Shown: positions 8,452 to 18,999, counted from the stretch's first letter. The stretch is 64,000 bases of DNA from Cupriavidus pampae (GCF_914271485.1 NZ_CAJZAG010000003.1:558001-622000), one strand, 5' to 3'. Numbers and translations are program-made. Notes: generated from the letters alone by a model not told the origin.

Positions 8452-9684
8452 ATGGACACCAAGTTGACCACCAGCGCGACACGCGCGGGCTCGGCCGCCG
8501 AGGTTCTCGCCGTTTTCCTCAGACTTGGACTGACATGCTTCGGGGGACCGGTCGCGCATATCGGCTACTTTCGCCAGGAGTTCGTGGAGCGACGTCGCTG
8601 GCTCGACGACGAAGCCTTTACGGATCTGTTCGGCCTTTGCCAGTTTCTGCCGGGACCTGCAAGCAGCCAGCTCGGCTTCTCCATCGGGATACAGCGGGCC
8701 GGATGGCTCGGTGGTCTGGCGGCGTGGTGCGGCTTCACGTTGCCGTCAGTGCTGATGCTGATCGCCTTTGCCGTCATGGCACCCAGCCTCGGCGGCCCTG
8801 TCGGCGCGGGGCTCATTCATGGTCTGAAGCTCGTGGCCGTTGCGGTAGTGGCCCAGGCGGTCTGGGATATGGCCAGACGCATGTGCCCCGATCACCGCCG
8901 CGCCGGCATCGCGTTGGCGGCTCTTGTTCTGCTGAGCCTCCTGACGACCGTCTATGCCCAGTTGATCGTCATTGCCTTGGGCGCGGCGGCAGGGCTGCTG
9001 CTCTGTCGATCCTCAGAAACTCCGCCCGCTGTTAGTCGAACCCCGCTCGCACAAGGGTTCCTGGTCTCGCGCACGGCGGGTGCCGTGGCGCTGGGGTTGT
9101 TCCTCCTCCTGCTGCTCGGCTTGCCCGCTCTTGCAACCGCCGATGCAGGCCGCTCGGTACAAGTGTTCGACGCTTTCTACCGCTCCGGCGCACTGGTGTT
9201 CGGGGGCGGTCACGTCGTGCTGCCGCTGCTGCAGCAACAAACTGTAGCGACGGGCTGGGTCAACCCGAACGACTTTCTGGCGGGCTATGGCGCCGCGCAA
9301 GCGGTCCCTGGCCCGCTCTTTACTTTCGCGGCGTTCCTGGGATGGGTATCGGCCCCCGCGCCCAATCACTGGGCCGGCGCCGCCATCGCAACGCTCGGCA
9401 TCTTTTTGCCGGGGCTATTGCTGGTCATCGCCGCACTACCGTATTGGCGAGCCCTCAGAACCCGCCCGTCGATGGTCGCCGTGCTGAATGGCGTCAACGC
9501 GGCAGTCGTCGGCCTGCTCGCCGCCGCGCTGTACACGCCGGTCTGGACCAGCGCAGTGCTTTCGCTGCTCGATCTTGCGATCGCCGCGGTCAGCTTCTTC
9601 CTGCTGCTCCGGTGGCGGGCCCCACCGCTAGTTGTCGTGGCCCTGTGCGCTGTTGCCGGCATCGCCCAAAGCCTGTTGCATTAA
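8452..9684 (+). CDS. chrA: Chromate transporter ChrA
   Basis: A 410-residue membrane protein of the long-chain CHR family, which exports chromate. Two homologous halves are visible, each with the CHR pattern: FLRLGLTCFGGPVAHIGYFRQEFVERRRWL with QFLPGPASSQLGFSIG in the N half, and FYRSGALVFGGGHVVLPLLQQ with GYGAAQAVPGPLFTFAAFLG in the C half. About ten hydrophobic segments are seen. I chose ATG 8452; an open frame reaches TTG 8341, and AGGAG at 8418-8422 is too far upstream to decide. It lies 27 bp before the arsR operator on the same strand, forming a metal-oxyanion resistance cluster. Confidence 0.92.
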   Translation: MDTKLTTSATRAGSAAEVLAVFLRLGLTCFGGPVAHIGYFRQEFVERRRWLDDEAFTDLFGLCQFLPGPASSQLGFSIGIQRAGWLGGLAAWCGFTLPSVLMLIAFAVMAPSLGGPVGAGLIHGLKLVAVAVVAQAVWDMARRMCPDHRRAGIALAALVLLSLLTTVYAQLIVIALGAAAGLLLCRSSETPPAVSRTPLAQGFLVSRTAGAVALGLFLLLLLGLPALATADAGRSVQVFDAFYRSGALVFGGGHVVLPLLQQQTVATGWVNPNDFLAGYGAAQAVPGPLFTFAAFLGWVSAPAPNHWAGAAIATLGIFLPGLLLVIAALPYWRALRTRPSMVAVLNGVNAAVVGLLAAALYTPVWTSAVLSLLDLAIAAVSFFLLLRWRAPPLVVVALCAVAGIAQSLLH

Positions 9685-9704
9685 GTGCAGGCGCGGCGTA
9701 GCCG

Positions 9705-9747
9705 TTGCAACGTTTCCATGTTTCGACTATATTCGAAACATGGAAAC
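9705..9747 (+). promoter_or_regulatory. arsR promoter and palindromic operator overlapping the start codon
   Basis: A -35 (TTGCAA, 9705-9710) and a -10 (TATATT, 9728-9733) are separated by 17 bp. Around the -10 lies a perfect inverted repeat: arms 9712-9726 (GTTTCCATGTTTCGA) and 9733-9747, spacer CTATAT. The right arm contains the arsR ATG at 9740. An ArsR dimer bound here would cover the promoter, so this is the likely autoregulatory operator of the ars operon. The transcription start predicted from the -10 falls at or next to the ATG. Confidence 0.8.
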
Positions 9748-10069
9748 CGATAACGCGCTCGAAGCGCTCGCCGCCCTCGCCCACGCCGTCCGCCTCGCGG
9801 TGTTCCGGCTGCTCGTCCAAGCCGGCCCGGAAGGCCTGCCCGCGGGCCGCATCGCCGAGCTGATGGAAACGCCCGCCTCGTCGCTCTCCTTTCACCTCAA
9901 GGAACTCAACCGCGCCGGCCTGCTGGCCGCCCGGCAGGACGGACGATCCATCATCTACACGGCGCGCTATGAAACCATGAATGACCTGCTTGGCTACCTC
10001 ACGGAGAACTGCTGCGGTGGGGCGCCGTGCGGGCCACTGGTTGCCTGCGCGCCGTCGGTCAAGTCATGA
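9740..10069 (+). CDS. arsR: ArsR-family arsenite-responsive repressor
   Basis: A 109-residue winged-helix repressor starting METDNALEALAALAHAVRLAVFRLL. The recognition helix region is ETPASSLSFHLKELNRAGL. The metal site is probably the C-terminal cysteine cluster: C91, C92 and C97 (NCCGGAPCG), plus C103, resembling the C-terminal arsenite site of Acidithiobacillus-type ArsR rather than the alpha-3 ELCVCDL site of E. coli, which is absent. The start codon sits inside the palindromic operator and has no Shine-Dalgarno sequence. The stop overlaps the acr3 start (ATGA). It should repress the five-gene operon until As(III) or Sb(III) binds. Confidence 0.95.
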   Translation: METDNALEALAALAHAVRLAVFRLLVQAGPEGLPAGRIAELMETPASSLSFHLKELNRAGLLAARQDGRSIIYTARYETMNDLLGYLTENCCGGAPCGPLVACAPSVKS

Positions 10070-11130
10070 GCGGCGCGTCATCGATGCAGGCCGCCGCCCG
10101 AACCGGCGGCATCGGGGTGTTCGAGCGTTACCTCACGCTGTGGGTGGCGCTCTGCATCGTGGCCGGCATCCTGCTTGGCCAATGGTTGCCCACGGTGTTC
10201 CGCGCCATCGGCGCGATGGAAGTCGCGCAGGTCAACCTGCCCGTCGGCGCGCTGATCTGGGTCATGATCATTCCAATGCTGATCAAGATCGATTTCAGTG
10301 CGATGGGTCAGGTTGCCGGCCACTGGCGCGGTATCGGCGTGACGCTGTTTGTGAACTGGCTCGTCAAGCCGTTCTCGATGGCAATGCTCGGCTGGATCTT
10401 CGTGCGGCATCTGTTTGCAGGCTGGCTTCCCGCGGATCAGCTCGACAGCTATATCGCCGGCCTGATCCTGCTCGCAGCGGCACCCTGTACCGCGATGGTC
10501 TTCGTCTGGTCGCAACTCTGCGAGGGCGATCCGTATTTCACGCTGTCGCAGGTCGCGCTCAATGACGCGATCATGGTGGTGGCCTTCGCGCCGGTGGTCG
10601 GTCTGCTGCTCGGACTGTCGTCGATCTCGGTCCCGTGGGACACGCTCCTGACCTCGGTCGCGCTCTATATCGTGGTACCCGTGCTCATCGCGCAAGGCAT
10701 CCGTCGGGCGCTACGCGCTCGCGGCGAGGCAACGTACCAGCGCGTCGTCGGTGCCATGGGCCCGTACTCGATTACCGCCCTGCTCGCCACGCTCGTGCTG
10801 CTGTTCGGCTTCCAGGGCAATGCGATCGTCGGGCAGCCACTGATCATCGTGCTCCTGGCCGTGCCGATCCTGATTCAGGTCTTCCTGAATTCCGGCCTTG
10901 CCTATGTGCTCAACCGCAAGCTGGGCGTCGCGCACTGCGTCGCCGGCCCCTCCGCACTGATCGGCGCGAGCAATTTCTTCGAACTCGCCGTCGCCACGGC
11001 CATCAGCCTGTTTGGTTTCCACTCGGGCGCCGCGCTGGCCACCGTCGTCGGCGTGCTGATCGAAGTCCCCGTCATGCTGTTGGTCGTGCGTGTCGTCAAT
11101 CGCTCGCAACGCTGGTACGAATCGAAGTAG
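10066..11130 (+). CDS. acr3: ACR3-family arsenite efflux permease
   Basis: A 354-residue inner-membrane protein with about ten hydrophobic segments. ACR3 features are the VGALIWVMIIPMLIKIDF segment, the conserved AAPCTAMVFVWSQL with its essential cysteine, and ALNDAIMVVAFAPVVGLLLG. It exports As(OH)3 using proton-motive force. The chosen start, ATG 10066, overlaps the arsR stop; a frame open from 10027 lies within arsR. It is distinct from the ArsB family despite the common gene-name confusion. The arsenate reductase gene follows after 8 bp. Confidence 0.95.
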   Translation: MSGASSMQAAARTGGIGVFERYLTLWVALCIVAGILLGQWLPTVFRAIGAMEVAQVNLPVGALIWVMIIPMLIKIDFSAMGQVAGHWRGIGVTLFVNWLVKPFSMAMLGWIFVRHLFAGWLPADQLDSYIAGLILLAAAPCTAMVFVWSQLCEGDPYFTLSQVALNDAIMVVAFAPVVGLLLGLSSISVPWDTLLTSVALYIVVPVLIAQGIRRALRARGEATYQRVVGAMGPYSITALLATLVLLFGFQGNAIVGQPLIIVLLAVPILIQVFLNSGLAYVLNRKLGVAHCVAGPSALIGASNFFELAVATAISLFGFHSGAALATVVGVLIEVPVMLLVVRVVNRSQRWYESK

Positions 11131-11138
11131 GAAACGAC

Positions 11139-11561
11139 ATGTCCGTCACCATCTTTCATAACCCCGCGTGCGGCACGTCGCGCAACACGCTGGCCATGAT
11201 TCGCAACGCCGGAATCGAGCCCACGATCATCGAGTATCTGAACACGCCGCCGGACCGCGCCACGTTGCAGGCGATGATTCGCGATGCGGGCCTCACAGTA
11301 CGCGCGGCGATGCGCGAGAAAGGGACGCCCTATGCCGAACTCGGCCTCGGCGACCCCGCGCTTACCGACGAGCAATTGTTCGATGCGATGCTTGCGTACC
11401 CGATCCTGATCAATCGCCCGTTCGTCGTCACCGATCGCGGCGTGCGACTCTGCCGTCCGTCCGAAGTCGTGCTCGAGATCCTGCCTTCACCGCAGCAGGG
11501 CGCGTTCACCAAGGAAGACGGCGAGGCGGTGGTCGATGCGCAAGGACGAAAGATCGGATGA
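11139..11561 (+). CDS. arsC: Arsenate reductase, glutaredoxin-dependent type
   Basis: A 140-residue ArsC. The N-terminal catalytic motif [12 protein letters not shown] carries the H-x3-C-x3-R arrangement (H7, C11, R15) of the glutaredoxin/glutathione-coupled class. Conserved arginines later in the protein occur in [22 protein letters not shown]. The enzyme reduces arsenate to arsenite for export by the upstream Acr3. The true start is ATG 11139; a longer frame open from 10635 runs antiparallel to sense within acr3 and is not real. Its stop overlaps the arsH start by ATGA. Confidence 0.95.
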   Translation: MSVTIFHNPACGTSRNTLAMIRNAGIEPTIIEYLNTPPDRATLQAMIRDAGLTVRAAMREKGTPYAELGLGDPALTDEQLFDAMLAYPILINRPFVVTDRGVRLCRPSEVVLEILPSPQQGAFTKEDGEAVVDAQGRKIG

Positions 11562-12313
11562 CAACCGACCTGCCCAATATCGTGCCCGCCGTGCTCGACA
11601 TGCCGGATCTGCACAAGCTCGAACCCGCACGCGTCAGCACACATCCGCCCCGCATTCTGCTGCTCTATGGCTCGCTGCGTACGACGTCTTACAGCCGCCT
11701 GCTCGTGCAGGAAGCCGAGCGCATCCTCCAACAGTTCGGTGCGGAGACCCGCGTATTCGATCCCGCCGGCTTGCCGATCGCCGATAGCGTGCCCGCCGAC
11801 CACCCCAAGGTCGCCGAACTACGCCAGCTCTCGCAATGGTCGGAAGGACAGGTGTGGTGCAGCCCCGAACGCCACGGCACGCTGACGGCGGTGTTCAAGA
11901 ACCAGATCGACTGGCTGCCGCTCGAGTTCGGCGGCATCCGCCCCACACAGGGCCGCACGCTTGCCGTGATGCAGGTCAGCGGCGGCTCGCAGTCGTTCAA
12001 CGCGGTCAACGCGTTGCGTGTACTTGGACGCTGGATGCGCATGGTGACGATTCCAAACCAGTCGTCGGTGGCCAAGGCCTGGCAGGAGTTCGACACCAAC
12101 GGCCGCATGAAGCCCTCCTCCTACTACGACCGCGTGGTCGACGTGATGGAGGAGCTGTACAAGTTCACGCTGCTGGTGCGCGATCGCAGCGACTACCTGA
12201 CGGATCGCTATAGCGAGCGCAAGGATGCGGCAGAGAAGTCCGCTGCGTTGGTGACGGCAGCGATGGCGCACGAAGCGCCCGCGGAAGATAGCGATAGCGG
12301 CGAAGTGGAATGA
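11558..12313 (+). CDS. arsH: Arsenical resistance flavoprotein ArsH
   Basis: A 251-residue NADPH-dependent FMN oxidoreductase of the flavodoxin-like fold. The FMN-binding loop is [13 protein letters not shown] (about residues 35-47), and the family segment [22 protein letters not shown] is present. In other bacteria ArsH oxidises trivalent organoarsenicals to the less toxic pentavalent forms. Start and stop both overlap neighbours as ATGA, so it is translated within the ars operon. The tail is acidic and low in complexity ([12 protein letters not shown]). Confidence 0.95.
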   Translation: MTTDLPNIVPAVLDMPDLHKLEPARVSTHPPRILLLYGSLRTTSYSRLLVQEAERILQQFGAETRVFDPAGLPIADSVPADHPKVAELRQLSQWSEGQVWCSPERHGTLTAVFKNQIDWLPLEFGGIRPTQGRTLAVMQVSGGSQSFNAVNALRVLGRWMRMVTIPNQSSVAKAWQEFDTNGRMKPSSYYDRVVDVMEELYKFTLLVRDRSDYLTDRYSERKDAAEKSAALVTAAMAHEAPAEDSDSGEVE

Positions 12314-13539
12314 CAGATCGTTCGCAGTTGGCACTCAATCGCGGCGTGATCGCGCGGCTCGGCATTGCCCAGACGCTTGCGTGGGGCTCGACCTACTACC
12401 TGCCGGCAATGCTTGCTACGCCGATGGCGCGCGACCTCGGCGTGACACCACCCACGATCTTTGCCGCATTCAGCGCAGCGCTGATCGTGTCCGCGCTAAT
12501 CGGCCCGTCGGCAGGCCGAATGATCGATCGCACCGGCGGTCGCGCAGTGCTGATCGCCACGAGTCTTGTATTCGCGCTCGGCCTCGCTGGCCTCGGCATG
12601 GCGCAAGGCTTGGTCGGCCTGTTCGCCGCATGGCTCGTGCTAGGCATCGGCATGGGCGCGGGTCTCTACGAAGCGGCATTCGCTACGCTGGTAGCGCTGT
12701 ACGGCCACCGCTCGCGCAGCGCGATCACCGGCATCACACTGATCGCCGGCTTCGCGAGCACCGTGGGTTGGCCTCTATCAACCTACATGGAAACCCACAT
12801 CGGCTGGCGCGGGGCATGCCTCGCATGGGCTGCATTGCATCTGACGCTCGGACTCGCGCTAAACCTGAGCATGCCGCGCCGCGGGGCATCCGTGGAGACG
12901 TCGGCCAACACGCGCACCAAGCCAGAAATCAATCCGCCAGCAGCAGTTACGCGCTCTGAGGACATTCCACCGCAGCGCCTAGCATCCTTCGCGCTCGGGT
13001 TCGTCTTCGCCGCAACATGGTTCATCAGCACCGCGATGGCCGCGCATCTGCCCAGACTGCTGCAAGCGGGCGGCGCCACGCTAGCCACAGCAGTCACGGT
13101 CGGCGCCCTGATCGGCCCCGCACAAGTAGGTGCCCGCATCCTCGAGTTCGGCCTGCTGAGAAAGGTCCATCCCTTACTCTCGGCCCGCCTCGCCGCAGCC
13201 ATGCACCCACTCGGCGCGCTCGCCTTCGGCATCTTCGGCGCCCCCGCCGCCGCGCTATTCGGCATCCTCCACGGCGCCGGCAACGGCATCCTGACCATCG
13301 CCAAAGGCACGCTACCGCTGGTGATCTTCGGCCCAAGCGGCTACGGCCACCGCCAAGGCGTACTGATGGTCCCCGCCCGCATCGCGCAGGCATTGGCCCC
13401 ATGGCTCTTCGGCATCTGCCTCGACGCGTTCGGCATCGGCGCGCTATGGGTGTCGTCAGCAATCGGCGCCACGGCAGTACTCATGCTGATGCTACTCGGC
13501 CGCAAAGTCCCCACGCCTCAAATCAACGAAATGCGATAG
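12310..13539 (+). CDS. MFS transporter at the end of the ars operon
   Basis: A 409-residue major facilitator with about twelve hydrophobic segments. The N half contains the loop 2-3 motif [17 protein letters not shown] hydrophilic central loop (about 198-222) separates the halves. The start overlaps arsH by ATGA, tying it to arsenic resistance. It is not an obvious ArsJ, since ArsJ partners with a GAPDH gene and none is here. Given its coupling to ArsH, it may export an organoarsenical or its oxidised product; that is inference. No terminator is obvious in the 200 bp downstream. Confidence 0.82.
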   Translation: MTDRSQLALNRGVIARLGIAQTLAWGSTYYLPAMLATPMARDLGVTPPTIFAAFSAALIVSALIGPSAGRMIDRTGGRAVLIATSLVFALGLAGLGMAQGLVGLFAAWLVLGIGMGAGLYEAAFATLVALYGHRSRSAITGITLIAGFASTVGWPLSTYMETHIGWRGACLAWAALHLTLGLALNLSMPRRGASVETSANTRTKPEINPPAAVTRSEDIPPQRLASFALGFVFAATWFISTAMAAHLPRLLQAGGATLATAVTVGALIGPAQVGARILEFGLLRKVHPLLSARLAAAMHPLGALAFGIFGAPAAALFGILHGAGNGILTIAKGTLPLVIFGPSGYGHRQGVLMVPARIAQALAPWLFGICLDAFGIGALWVSSAIGATAVLMLMLLGRKVPTPQINEMR

Positions 13540-13693
13540 CCCGCTGGTGTGCGTGCTTGCTATGCTCCGCGCATACACGGTTGGACCAGCCGCTCCCGAC
13601 CTGATCTCGGTCAGGATCGATGCGCACTGCTCAACTACGCGGTGAGGTGCTGCGCAATCGCAAACCTCCTAAAAATCCCCGGCCCCAAATAGC

Positions 13694-13719
13694 AAAAGCC
13701 CCGCGCGAGGCGGGGCTTT
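13694..13719 (-). terminator. Intrinsic terminator of ssb
   Basis: AAAGCCCCGC (13695-13704) pairs with GCGGGGCTTT (13710-13719) around a five-base loop. Read on the minus strand, the stem ends in TTTT about 25 nt past the ssb stop codon. Confidence 0.85.
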
Positions 13720-13744
13720 CACTGACACTTTCCGTGACCCGAGG

Positions 13745-14323
13745 TCAGAACGGAATGTCGTCGTCCATATCTTCAAAGCCGTTCGACGGCGATTGCGGGC
13801 GGCGTTGACCGCCGCCTTGGCCACCACCTTGCTGGCCACCTGCAGCGCCGCCGCCTTGACCGCGGCCGCCACCACCGGCGCCGCCGCCGTAGCCACCACC
13901 GCCGCCACCCGATGCTTCGCGGCTGTAGCCACCGCCACCGCCGCCACCACCGTAGCCGCCTTCATCACCACCACCGCCACCACCTTGACCACGGCCGCCC
14001 AGCATTTGCATCTGGTCCGCGACGATCTCGGTGCTGTATTTGTCCTGGCCCGCCTGATCCGTCCACTTGCGCGTGCGGATGCGGCCTTCGATATAAACCG
14101 ACGAGCCCTTCTTCAGGTACTGGCCGGCGATTTCGGCCAGCTTGCCGAAGAACGCGATCCGGTGCCACTCGGTGGCTTCCTTGAACTCGTTGCTCTGCTT
14201 GTCCTTGTACCGATCGGTCGTCGCGAGCCGAATGTTGGTCACGGCGTCGCCGCTGGGCATGTAGCGCGTTTCCGGGTCAGCGCCCAGGTTGCCGACGAGG
14301 ATGACTTTGTTGACCGATGCCAT
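13745..14323 (-). CDS. ssb: Single-stranded DNA-binding protein
   Basis: A 192-residue SSB. The OB fold occupies residues 1-108 ([56 protein letters not shown]). A very glycine-rich linker covers about 109-172. The partner-binding acidic tip is intact (MDDDIPF), and this recruits repair and replication proteins. A GGAGAAT ribosome site precedes ATG 14323, and a small hairpin (CCACCTC/GAGGTGG, 14343-14360) lies in the leader. As in many bacteria it sits near uvrA, with an MFS gene between. Confidence 0.97.
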   Translation of the reverse strand: MASVNKVILVGNLGADPETRYMPSGDAVTNIRLATTDRYKDKQSNEFKEATEWHRIAFFGKLAEIAGQYLKKGSSVYIEGRIRTRKWTDQAGQDKYSTEIVADQMQMLGGRGQGGGGGGDEGGYGGGGGGGGYSREASGGGGGGYGGGAGGGGRGQGGGAAGGQQGGGQGGGQRRPQSPSNGFEDMDDDIPF

Positions 14324-14565
14324 ATGAATATTCTCCGAAGGACCACCTCATCCGAGGTGGCAAGTAAAAGTCTGCAAAAACGCAATCGCGGCAAACAAAA
14401 ACGCGCCCCCGGAGCCAACTACGATTTGGCCGGACCGGGCGCGCGCTCATGCTAAACCCAAACTGCTGGAATTAGTACTCGTGGTTCTGCGGTTCTTCAC
14501 CACCGTATCGATCACACCACGGTCGGCGAATCGATACGCCTCAGGGTGCCACCTCGGGTGCTACC

Positions 14566-15849
14566 TCAGGATGCCGCCGCAGGCGCTTCCGCCTGCCCGC
14601 GAGCGGGGGGCGGCTTCATGCGCCAGGCGATTATAAGCCAGGCCAGCAACACCACCGCACAGCCAATAAACACCGCCGCCCGGCCCTCGTGCTCGAGCAG
14701 CCAGCCGCCGATCACACCGCCCAGAAACAGCCCCATCGCCTGCGTCGTGTTGTAGATGCCCAGCGCCGCGCCGCGGCTGGCCGCCGCATAACGGGACACG
14801 AGCGACGGCTGCATGGCCTCCAGCACGTTGAACGCCACGAAGAACAACAGCAGCACCCCAACGATCGGCCACAGCCCCTGCACCGCGGCAAACAGAACCT
14901 GCACCACGGTCATCAGCGCCACCGAACCCAGCAACACTACCCGCACGCGGCCATACCGCTCGGCCGCCATCATCGGCCCGAGCATCAGGATGAACGACAC
15001 CAGAACCACCGGCAGGTAGACCTTCCAGTGCTGGTCGAGCGGCATACCGGCGGCGGACAGCATCGTCGGCACCACCATAAACATGGCGACCTGACTTGCA
15101 TGAAGCGCCAGCACCCCCACATTCAGACGGAAGAGGTCCGGATTGACCAGCACGCTGCGGAACGGCAACTGCACCGGATGCGGCGCTGGCGGAGTCGGCA
15201 CCACGAATATCGTCACGCCGATCGCCACCACGCCCAGGACCGCCATCAGCCAGAAGATGCCGGACATGCCGATGGCTTCCAGCAGCGGCGAGGCAATGAC
15301 CAGCGAGAGCGCAAAGGTCAGGCCGATGCTGCCGCCGACCATCGCCATGGCTTTGGTGCGATGTCGCTCGCGCGTCAGGTCGGCAATGCAGGCCGTGATG
15401 GCGGCCGAGATGGCGCCAGTCCCCTGCAGCGCGCGGCCGATCGTGATGCCCATGAGCGTATCCGAGCACGCCGCGATGATCGCCCCCGCAACGAACAACA
15501 GCAGCCCGCCAATCATCACCGGCTTGCGCCCGACGCGATCGGACAGCCAGCCCAGCGGAATATGGAGAAACGCCTGCATCAGACCGTAGATGCCCATCGC
15601 CAGGCCCACGCGCTGCGCGTCGTGCCCGTCCGGCAGCCCGCGCGCGAACTCGGCGAATACCGGCAGGATGAGGAACAGTCCGAGCATGCGCAGCGCGAAG
15701 ATGCTTGCGAGCGACAGACTGGCACGCAACTCGCTTCGCGTCATGCGCTCGCGTACCGGCGGCGCGGCATCGGCGGCACCTGGCACCACGCCGGGTTCAC
15801 CGGCTGCACTGGCAGTAGCGGATTGGGGGGAGGAAGGCATCGACGGCAT
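14566..15849 (-). CDS. MFS transporter, YajR-like
   Basis: A 427-residue major facilitator. After a low-complexity N-terminal tail (about 36 residues), the first helix FALRMLGLFLILPVFAEFARGL and the motif A loop PLGWLSDRVGRKPVMI resemble E. coli YajR. YajR's C-terminal cytoplasmic YAM domain is missing; the protein ends soon after the twelfth helix. This family is the usual MFS neighbour of ssb/uvrA in Burkholderiaceae. The substrate is unknown. The 283-bp region to the divergent uvrA start shows no clear LexA box. Confidence 0.88.
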   Translation of the reverse strand: MPSMPSSPQSATASAAGEPGVVPGAADAAPPVRERMTRSELRASLSLASIFALRMLGLFLILPVFAEFARGLPDGHDAQRVGLAMGIYGLMQAFLHIPLGWLSDRVGRKPVMIGGLLLFVAGAIIAACSDTLMGITIGRALQGTGAISAAITACIADLTRERHRTKAMAMVGGSIGLTFALSLVIASPLLEAIGMSGIFWLMAVLGVVAIGVTIFVVPTPPAPHPVQLPFRSVLVNPDLFRLNVGVLALHASQVAMFMVVPTMLSAAGMPLDQHWKVYLPVVLVSFILMLGPMMAAERYGRVRVVLLGSVALMTVVQVLFAAVQGLWPIVGVLLLFFVAFNVLEAMQPSLVSRYAAASRGAALGIYNTTQAMGLFLGGVIGGWLLEHEGRAAVFIGCAVVLLAWLIIAWRMKPPPARGQAEAPAAAS

Positions 15850-16132
15850 TGCGGTCGTGAGAAGTATCTGATTCGGTCGGAGCTGACGGGGTTGCGCCTG
15901 AGGAGGGTGCCCCTAACGGTGACACCCAAGGCGGGCTGCGCCAATTCTGTCGTGTTTCCCGTCTTTTTGTCGCTGAAGCCCCGGAAACCGAAGTTCGGTA
16001 TATTAGCAGGTTTGCTTCCCGCGCTTTCCCGGTCACCTGCCGTCCCCGCAGGTGCCGGAGCGATCTCACCCGGCAGGCGTTTGCCCTCGTTTTGGGCATC
16101 ACAGGCGTTGCTTTAGGCACTTTGAAGTTTCT

Positions 16133-18997
16133 ATGGAAGAAATCAAGATTCGTGGGGCGCGTACCCACAACCTGAAGAACATCAATCTCGACCTGCCGCG
16201 CAACAAGCTGATCGTGATTACGGGTCTGTCCGGGTCGGGCAAGTCTTCGCTCGCGTTTGACACGCTCTACGCGGAAGGCCAGCGCCGCTACGTGGAGTCG
16301 CTGTCCGCCTACGCTCGCCAGTTCCTGCAGTTGATGGAAAAGCCCGACGTGGACCTGATCGAAGGTCTGTCGCCAGCCATCTCCATCGAGCAGAAGGCCA
16401 CCAGCCACAACCCGCGCTCGACCGTTGGTACGGTCACGGAAATCCACGACTACCTGCGCCTGCTGTTTGCCCGCGCGGGCACGCCATATTGCCCGGACCA
16501 CGGCATCGCGCTGCAGTCACAGAGCGTCTCGCAGATGGTGGACGCCGCGCTCGCCCTGCCCGAGGACACCAAGCTGATGATCCTGGCGCCGGTGGTGGTC
16601 GATCGCAAGGGCGAACACTCCGACCTGTTCGACACCATGCAGGCGCAGGGCTTCGTACGCTTCCGCATTCGCTCGGGCGGCGGTACCGCGCACGAGGCGC
16701 AATCCAAGGTGTACGAAGTCGATCAGTTGCCCAAGCTCAAGAAGACCGAGAAGCATTCGGTCGACGTGGTGGTCGATCGCGTGAAAGTGCGCGAAGACAT
16801 CAAGCAGCGTCTGGCCGAATCGTTCGAAACCGCGCTGCGCCTGGCCGACGGCCGCGCGATCGCGCTGGAGATGGACACCGGCCACGAGCACGTGTTCAGC
16901 TCGCGCTTCGCCTGCCCGATCTGCTCGTACTCGCTGCAGGAACTCGAACCGCGCCTGTTCTCGTTCAACAACCCGATGGGTGCGTGCACGAGCTGCGACG
17001 GCCTGGGCCAGATCACGTTCTTCGATCCGAAGCGCGTGGTGGCCTTCCCCAACCTGTCGCTCGCGTCCGGCGCGATCAAGGGCTGGGACCGCCGCAATCA
17101 GTTCTACTTCCAGATGCTGCAGAGTCTTGCGGCGTTCTACGACTTCGACACCGACACCGCGTTCGAGGAACTGCCGCCCAATGTGCAGGAAGTGGTGCTG
17201 CACGGCTCGGGCGAAGAAGAGATCCCGTTCACGTATATCAACGAGAAGGGCCGCACCACGGTGCGCGCGCACGTGTTCGAAGGCATCATCCCGAACCTCG
17301 AGCGCCGCTATCGCGAGACGGACTCCCTCGCGGTGCGCGAGGAGCTTGCCAAGTACCAGAACAACCAGCCCTGCCCTGCCTGCCAGGGCACGCGTCTGCG
17401 CACCGAAGCGCGGCACGTGAAAGTGGGCGAGAACGAGCAGGCGCGCGCGATCTTCGAGGTCAACGCCTGGCCGCTGCGCGATGCGCTCACGTGGTTCCTC
17501 ACGCTGAACATGCATGGCGCCAAGCGCGAGATCGCCGACAAGATCGTCAAGGAGATCACCGCGCGGCTGAACTTCCTGAACAACGTCGGGCTCGACTACC
17601 TGTCGCTCGAGCGCAGCGCGGACACACTGTCCGGCGGCGAGGCGCAGCGCATCCGGCTGGCTTCGCAGATCGGCTCGGGCCTGACCGGCGTGATGTACGT
17701 GCTCGACGAACCGTCGATTGGCCTGCATCAGCGTGACAACGATCGCCTGATCGGCACACTCAAGCATCTGCGCGACATCGGCAACTCGGTGCTCGTGGTC
17801 GAGCATGACGAGGACATGATTCGCGCGAGCGATTACGTGGTCGATATCGGCCCCGGTGCGGGCGTGCATGGCGGCATGATCGTCGCGGAGGGCACACCGG
17901 ACCAGATCGAGCAGGCGGTCGGATCGCTGACCGGCCAGTACCTGTCGGGCGCGCGACGCATCGAGGTGCCGGCCAAGCGAGCCGCGCCCGATGAAGAACG
18001 CCTGCTGCGCATCGTCAACGCCACTGGCAACAACCTGCGCAACGTGACGGCGGAGATTCCGGTCGGGCTGCTGACCTGCATCACCGGTGTATCGGGCTCG
18101 GGCAAGTCGACGCTGATCAACGACACGCTGTATCACGCGGTGGCGCGCCATTTGTACGGCTCCACACCGGAGCCCGCCGCGCACGATCGCATCGAGGGAC
18201 TCGAGCACTTCGACAAGGTCATCAACGTCGACCAGAGCCCGATCGGCCGCACCCCGCGCTCGAACCCCGCGACGTACACCGGCCTGTTCACGCCGATCCG
18301 CGAATTGTTCGCGGGCGTGCCGTCAGCGAAGGAGCGCGGCTACGATCCGGGCCGCTTCTCGTTCAACGTCAAGGGTGGCCGCTGCGAGTCATGCCAGGGC
18401 GATGGCGTGATCAAGGTGGAGATGCACTTCCTGCCCGACGTGTACGTGCCCTGCGACGTCTGCCACGGCCAGCGCTACAACCGCGAGACGCTCGAGGTGC
18501 TGTACAAGGGCAAGAGCATTTCCGAAGTGCTGGACCTGACGGTGGAACAGGCGCACGAGTTCTTCAGCGCGGTGCCGGTGGTACGGCGCAAGCTGCAGAC
18601 GCTGCTCGATGTGGGTCTTGGCTATATCCGCCTGGGCCAATCCGCGACCACGCTCTCGGGCGGGGAGGCGCAGCGCGTCAAGCTGTCGCTGGAGCTGTCC
18701 AAGCGCGACACGGGCCGCACGCTGTACATCCTCGACGAGCCGACCACGGGTCTGCATTTCCACGATATCGAGCTGCTGCTCAAGGTCATCCACAAGCTGC
18801 GCGACCAGGGCAACACGGTCGTGATCATCGAGCACAACCTCGACGTGATCAAGACCGCGGACTGGCTACTGGATATGGGGCCGGAAGGCGGCGCCGGCGG
18901 CGGGCAAGTGATTGCCAAGGGCACGCCGGAAACCGTGGCGACGAGCAAGGCCAGCTTTACGGGGAAATATCTGGCCCCGCTGCTGAAGCGAAGCTAG
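16133..18997 (+). CDS. uvrA: UvrABC excision nuclease subunit A
   Basis: A 954-residue ATPase that detects bulky DNA damage and loads UvrB for nucleotide excision repair. Walker A sites are GLSGSGKSS (residues 31-39) and GVSGSGKST in the C half. Two ABC signatures ([19 protein letters not shown] and [15 protein letters not shown]) and Walker B segments ([26 protein letters not shown]) are present. Zinc modules are CPICSYS...CTSCDG and CESCQGDG...CDVCHG. The chosen ATG at 16133 gives the standard [17 protein letters not shown]. The stop lies two bases from the stop of the convergent transporter gene. Confidence 0.98.
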   Translation: MEEIKIRGARTHNLKNINLDLPRNKLIVITGLSGSGKSSLAFDTLYAEGQRRYVESLSAYARQFLQLMEKPDVDLIEGLSPAISIEQKATSHNPRSTVGTVTEIHDYLRLLFARAGTPYCPDHGIALQSQSVSQMVDAALALPEDTKLMILAPVVVDRKGEHSDLFDTMQAQGFVRFRIRSGGGTAHEAQSKVYEVDQLPKLKKTEKHSVDVVVDRVKVREDIKQRLAESFETALRLADGRAIALEMDTGHEHVFSSRFACPICSYSLQELEPRLFSFNNPMGACTSCDGLGQITFFDPKRVVAFPNLSLASGAIKGWDRRNQFYFQMLQSLAAFYDFDTDTAFEELPPNVQEVVLHGSGEEEIPFTYINEKGRTTVRAHVFEGIIPNLERRYRETDSLAVREELAKYQNNQPCPACQGTRLRTEARHVKVGENEQARAIFEVNAWPLRDALTWFLTLNMHGAKREIADKIVKEITARLNFLNNVGLDYLSLERSADTLSGGEAQRIRLASQIGSGLTGVMYVLDEPSIGLHQRDNDRLIGTLKHLRDIGNSVLVVEHDEDMIRASDYVVDIGPGAGVHGGMIVAEGTPDQIEQAVGSLTGQYLSGARRIEVPAKRAAPDEERLLRIVNATGNNLRNVTAEIPVGLLTCITGVSGSGKSTLINDTLYHAVARHLYGSTPEPAAHDRIEGLEHFDKVINVDQSPIGRTPRSNPATYTGLFTPIRELFAGVPSAKERGYDPGRFSFNVKGGRCESCQGDGVIKVEMHFLPDVYVPCDVCHGQRYNRETLEVLYKGKSISEVLDLTVEQAHEFFSAVPVVRRKLQTLLDVGLGYIRLGQSATTLSGGEAQRVKLSLELSKRDTGRTLYILDEPTTGLHFHDIELLLKVIHKLRDQGNTVVIIEHNLDVIKTADWLLDMGPEGGAGGGQVIAKGTPETVATSKASFTGKYLAPLLKRS

Positions 18998-18999
18998 GA

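Noticed and set aside
13800-14000. Repeated sequence in ssb considered as a CRISPR-like or mobile repeat
   Set aside because: It is in frame and encodes the glycine-rich linker of SSB, which is common in this group. There are no regular repeat-spacer units.
14352-14557. Eleven-base inverted copies (CCGAGGTGGCA and TGCCACCTCGG) about 195 bp apart near ssb
   Set aside because: They are short and far apart, with no mobile-element features between them. The left copy is explained by a small hairpin in the ssb leader.
15850-16132. LexA (SOS) box before uvrA
   Set aside because: No CTGT-N8-ACAG palindrome was found in the region, so I do not claim SOS control from this sequence.
16517-18208. A 563-codon minus-strand open frame inside uvrA
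   Set aside because: It is antisense to conserved UvrA motifs and its translation has no recognisable features.
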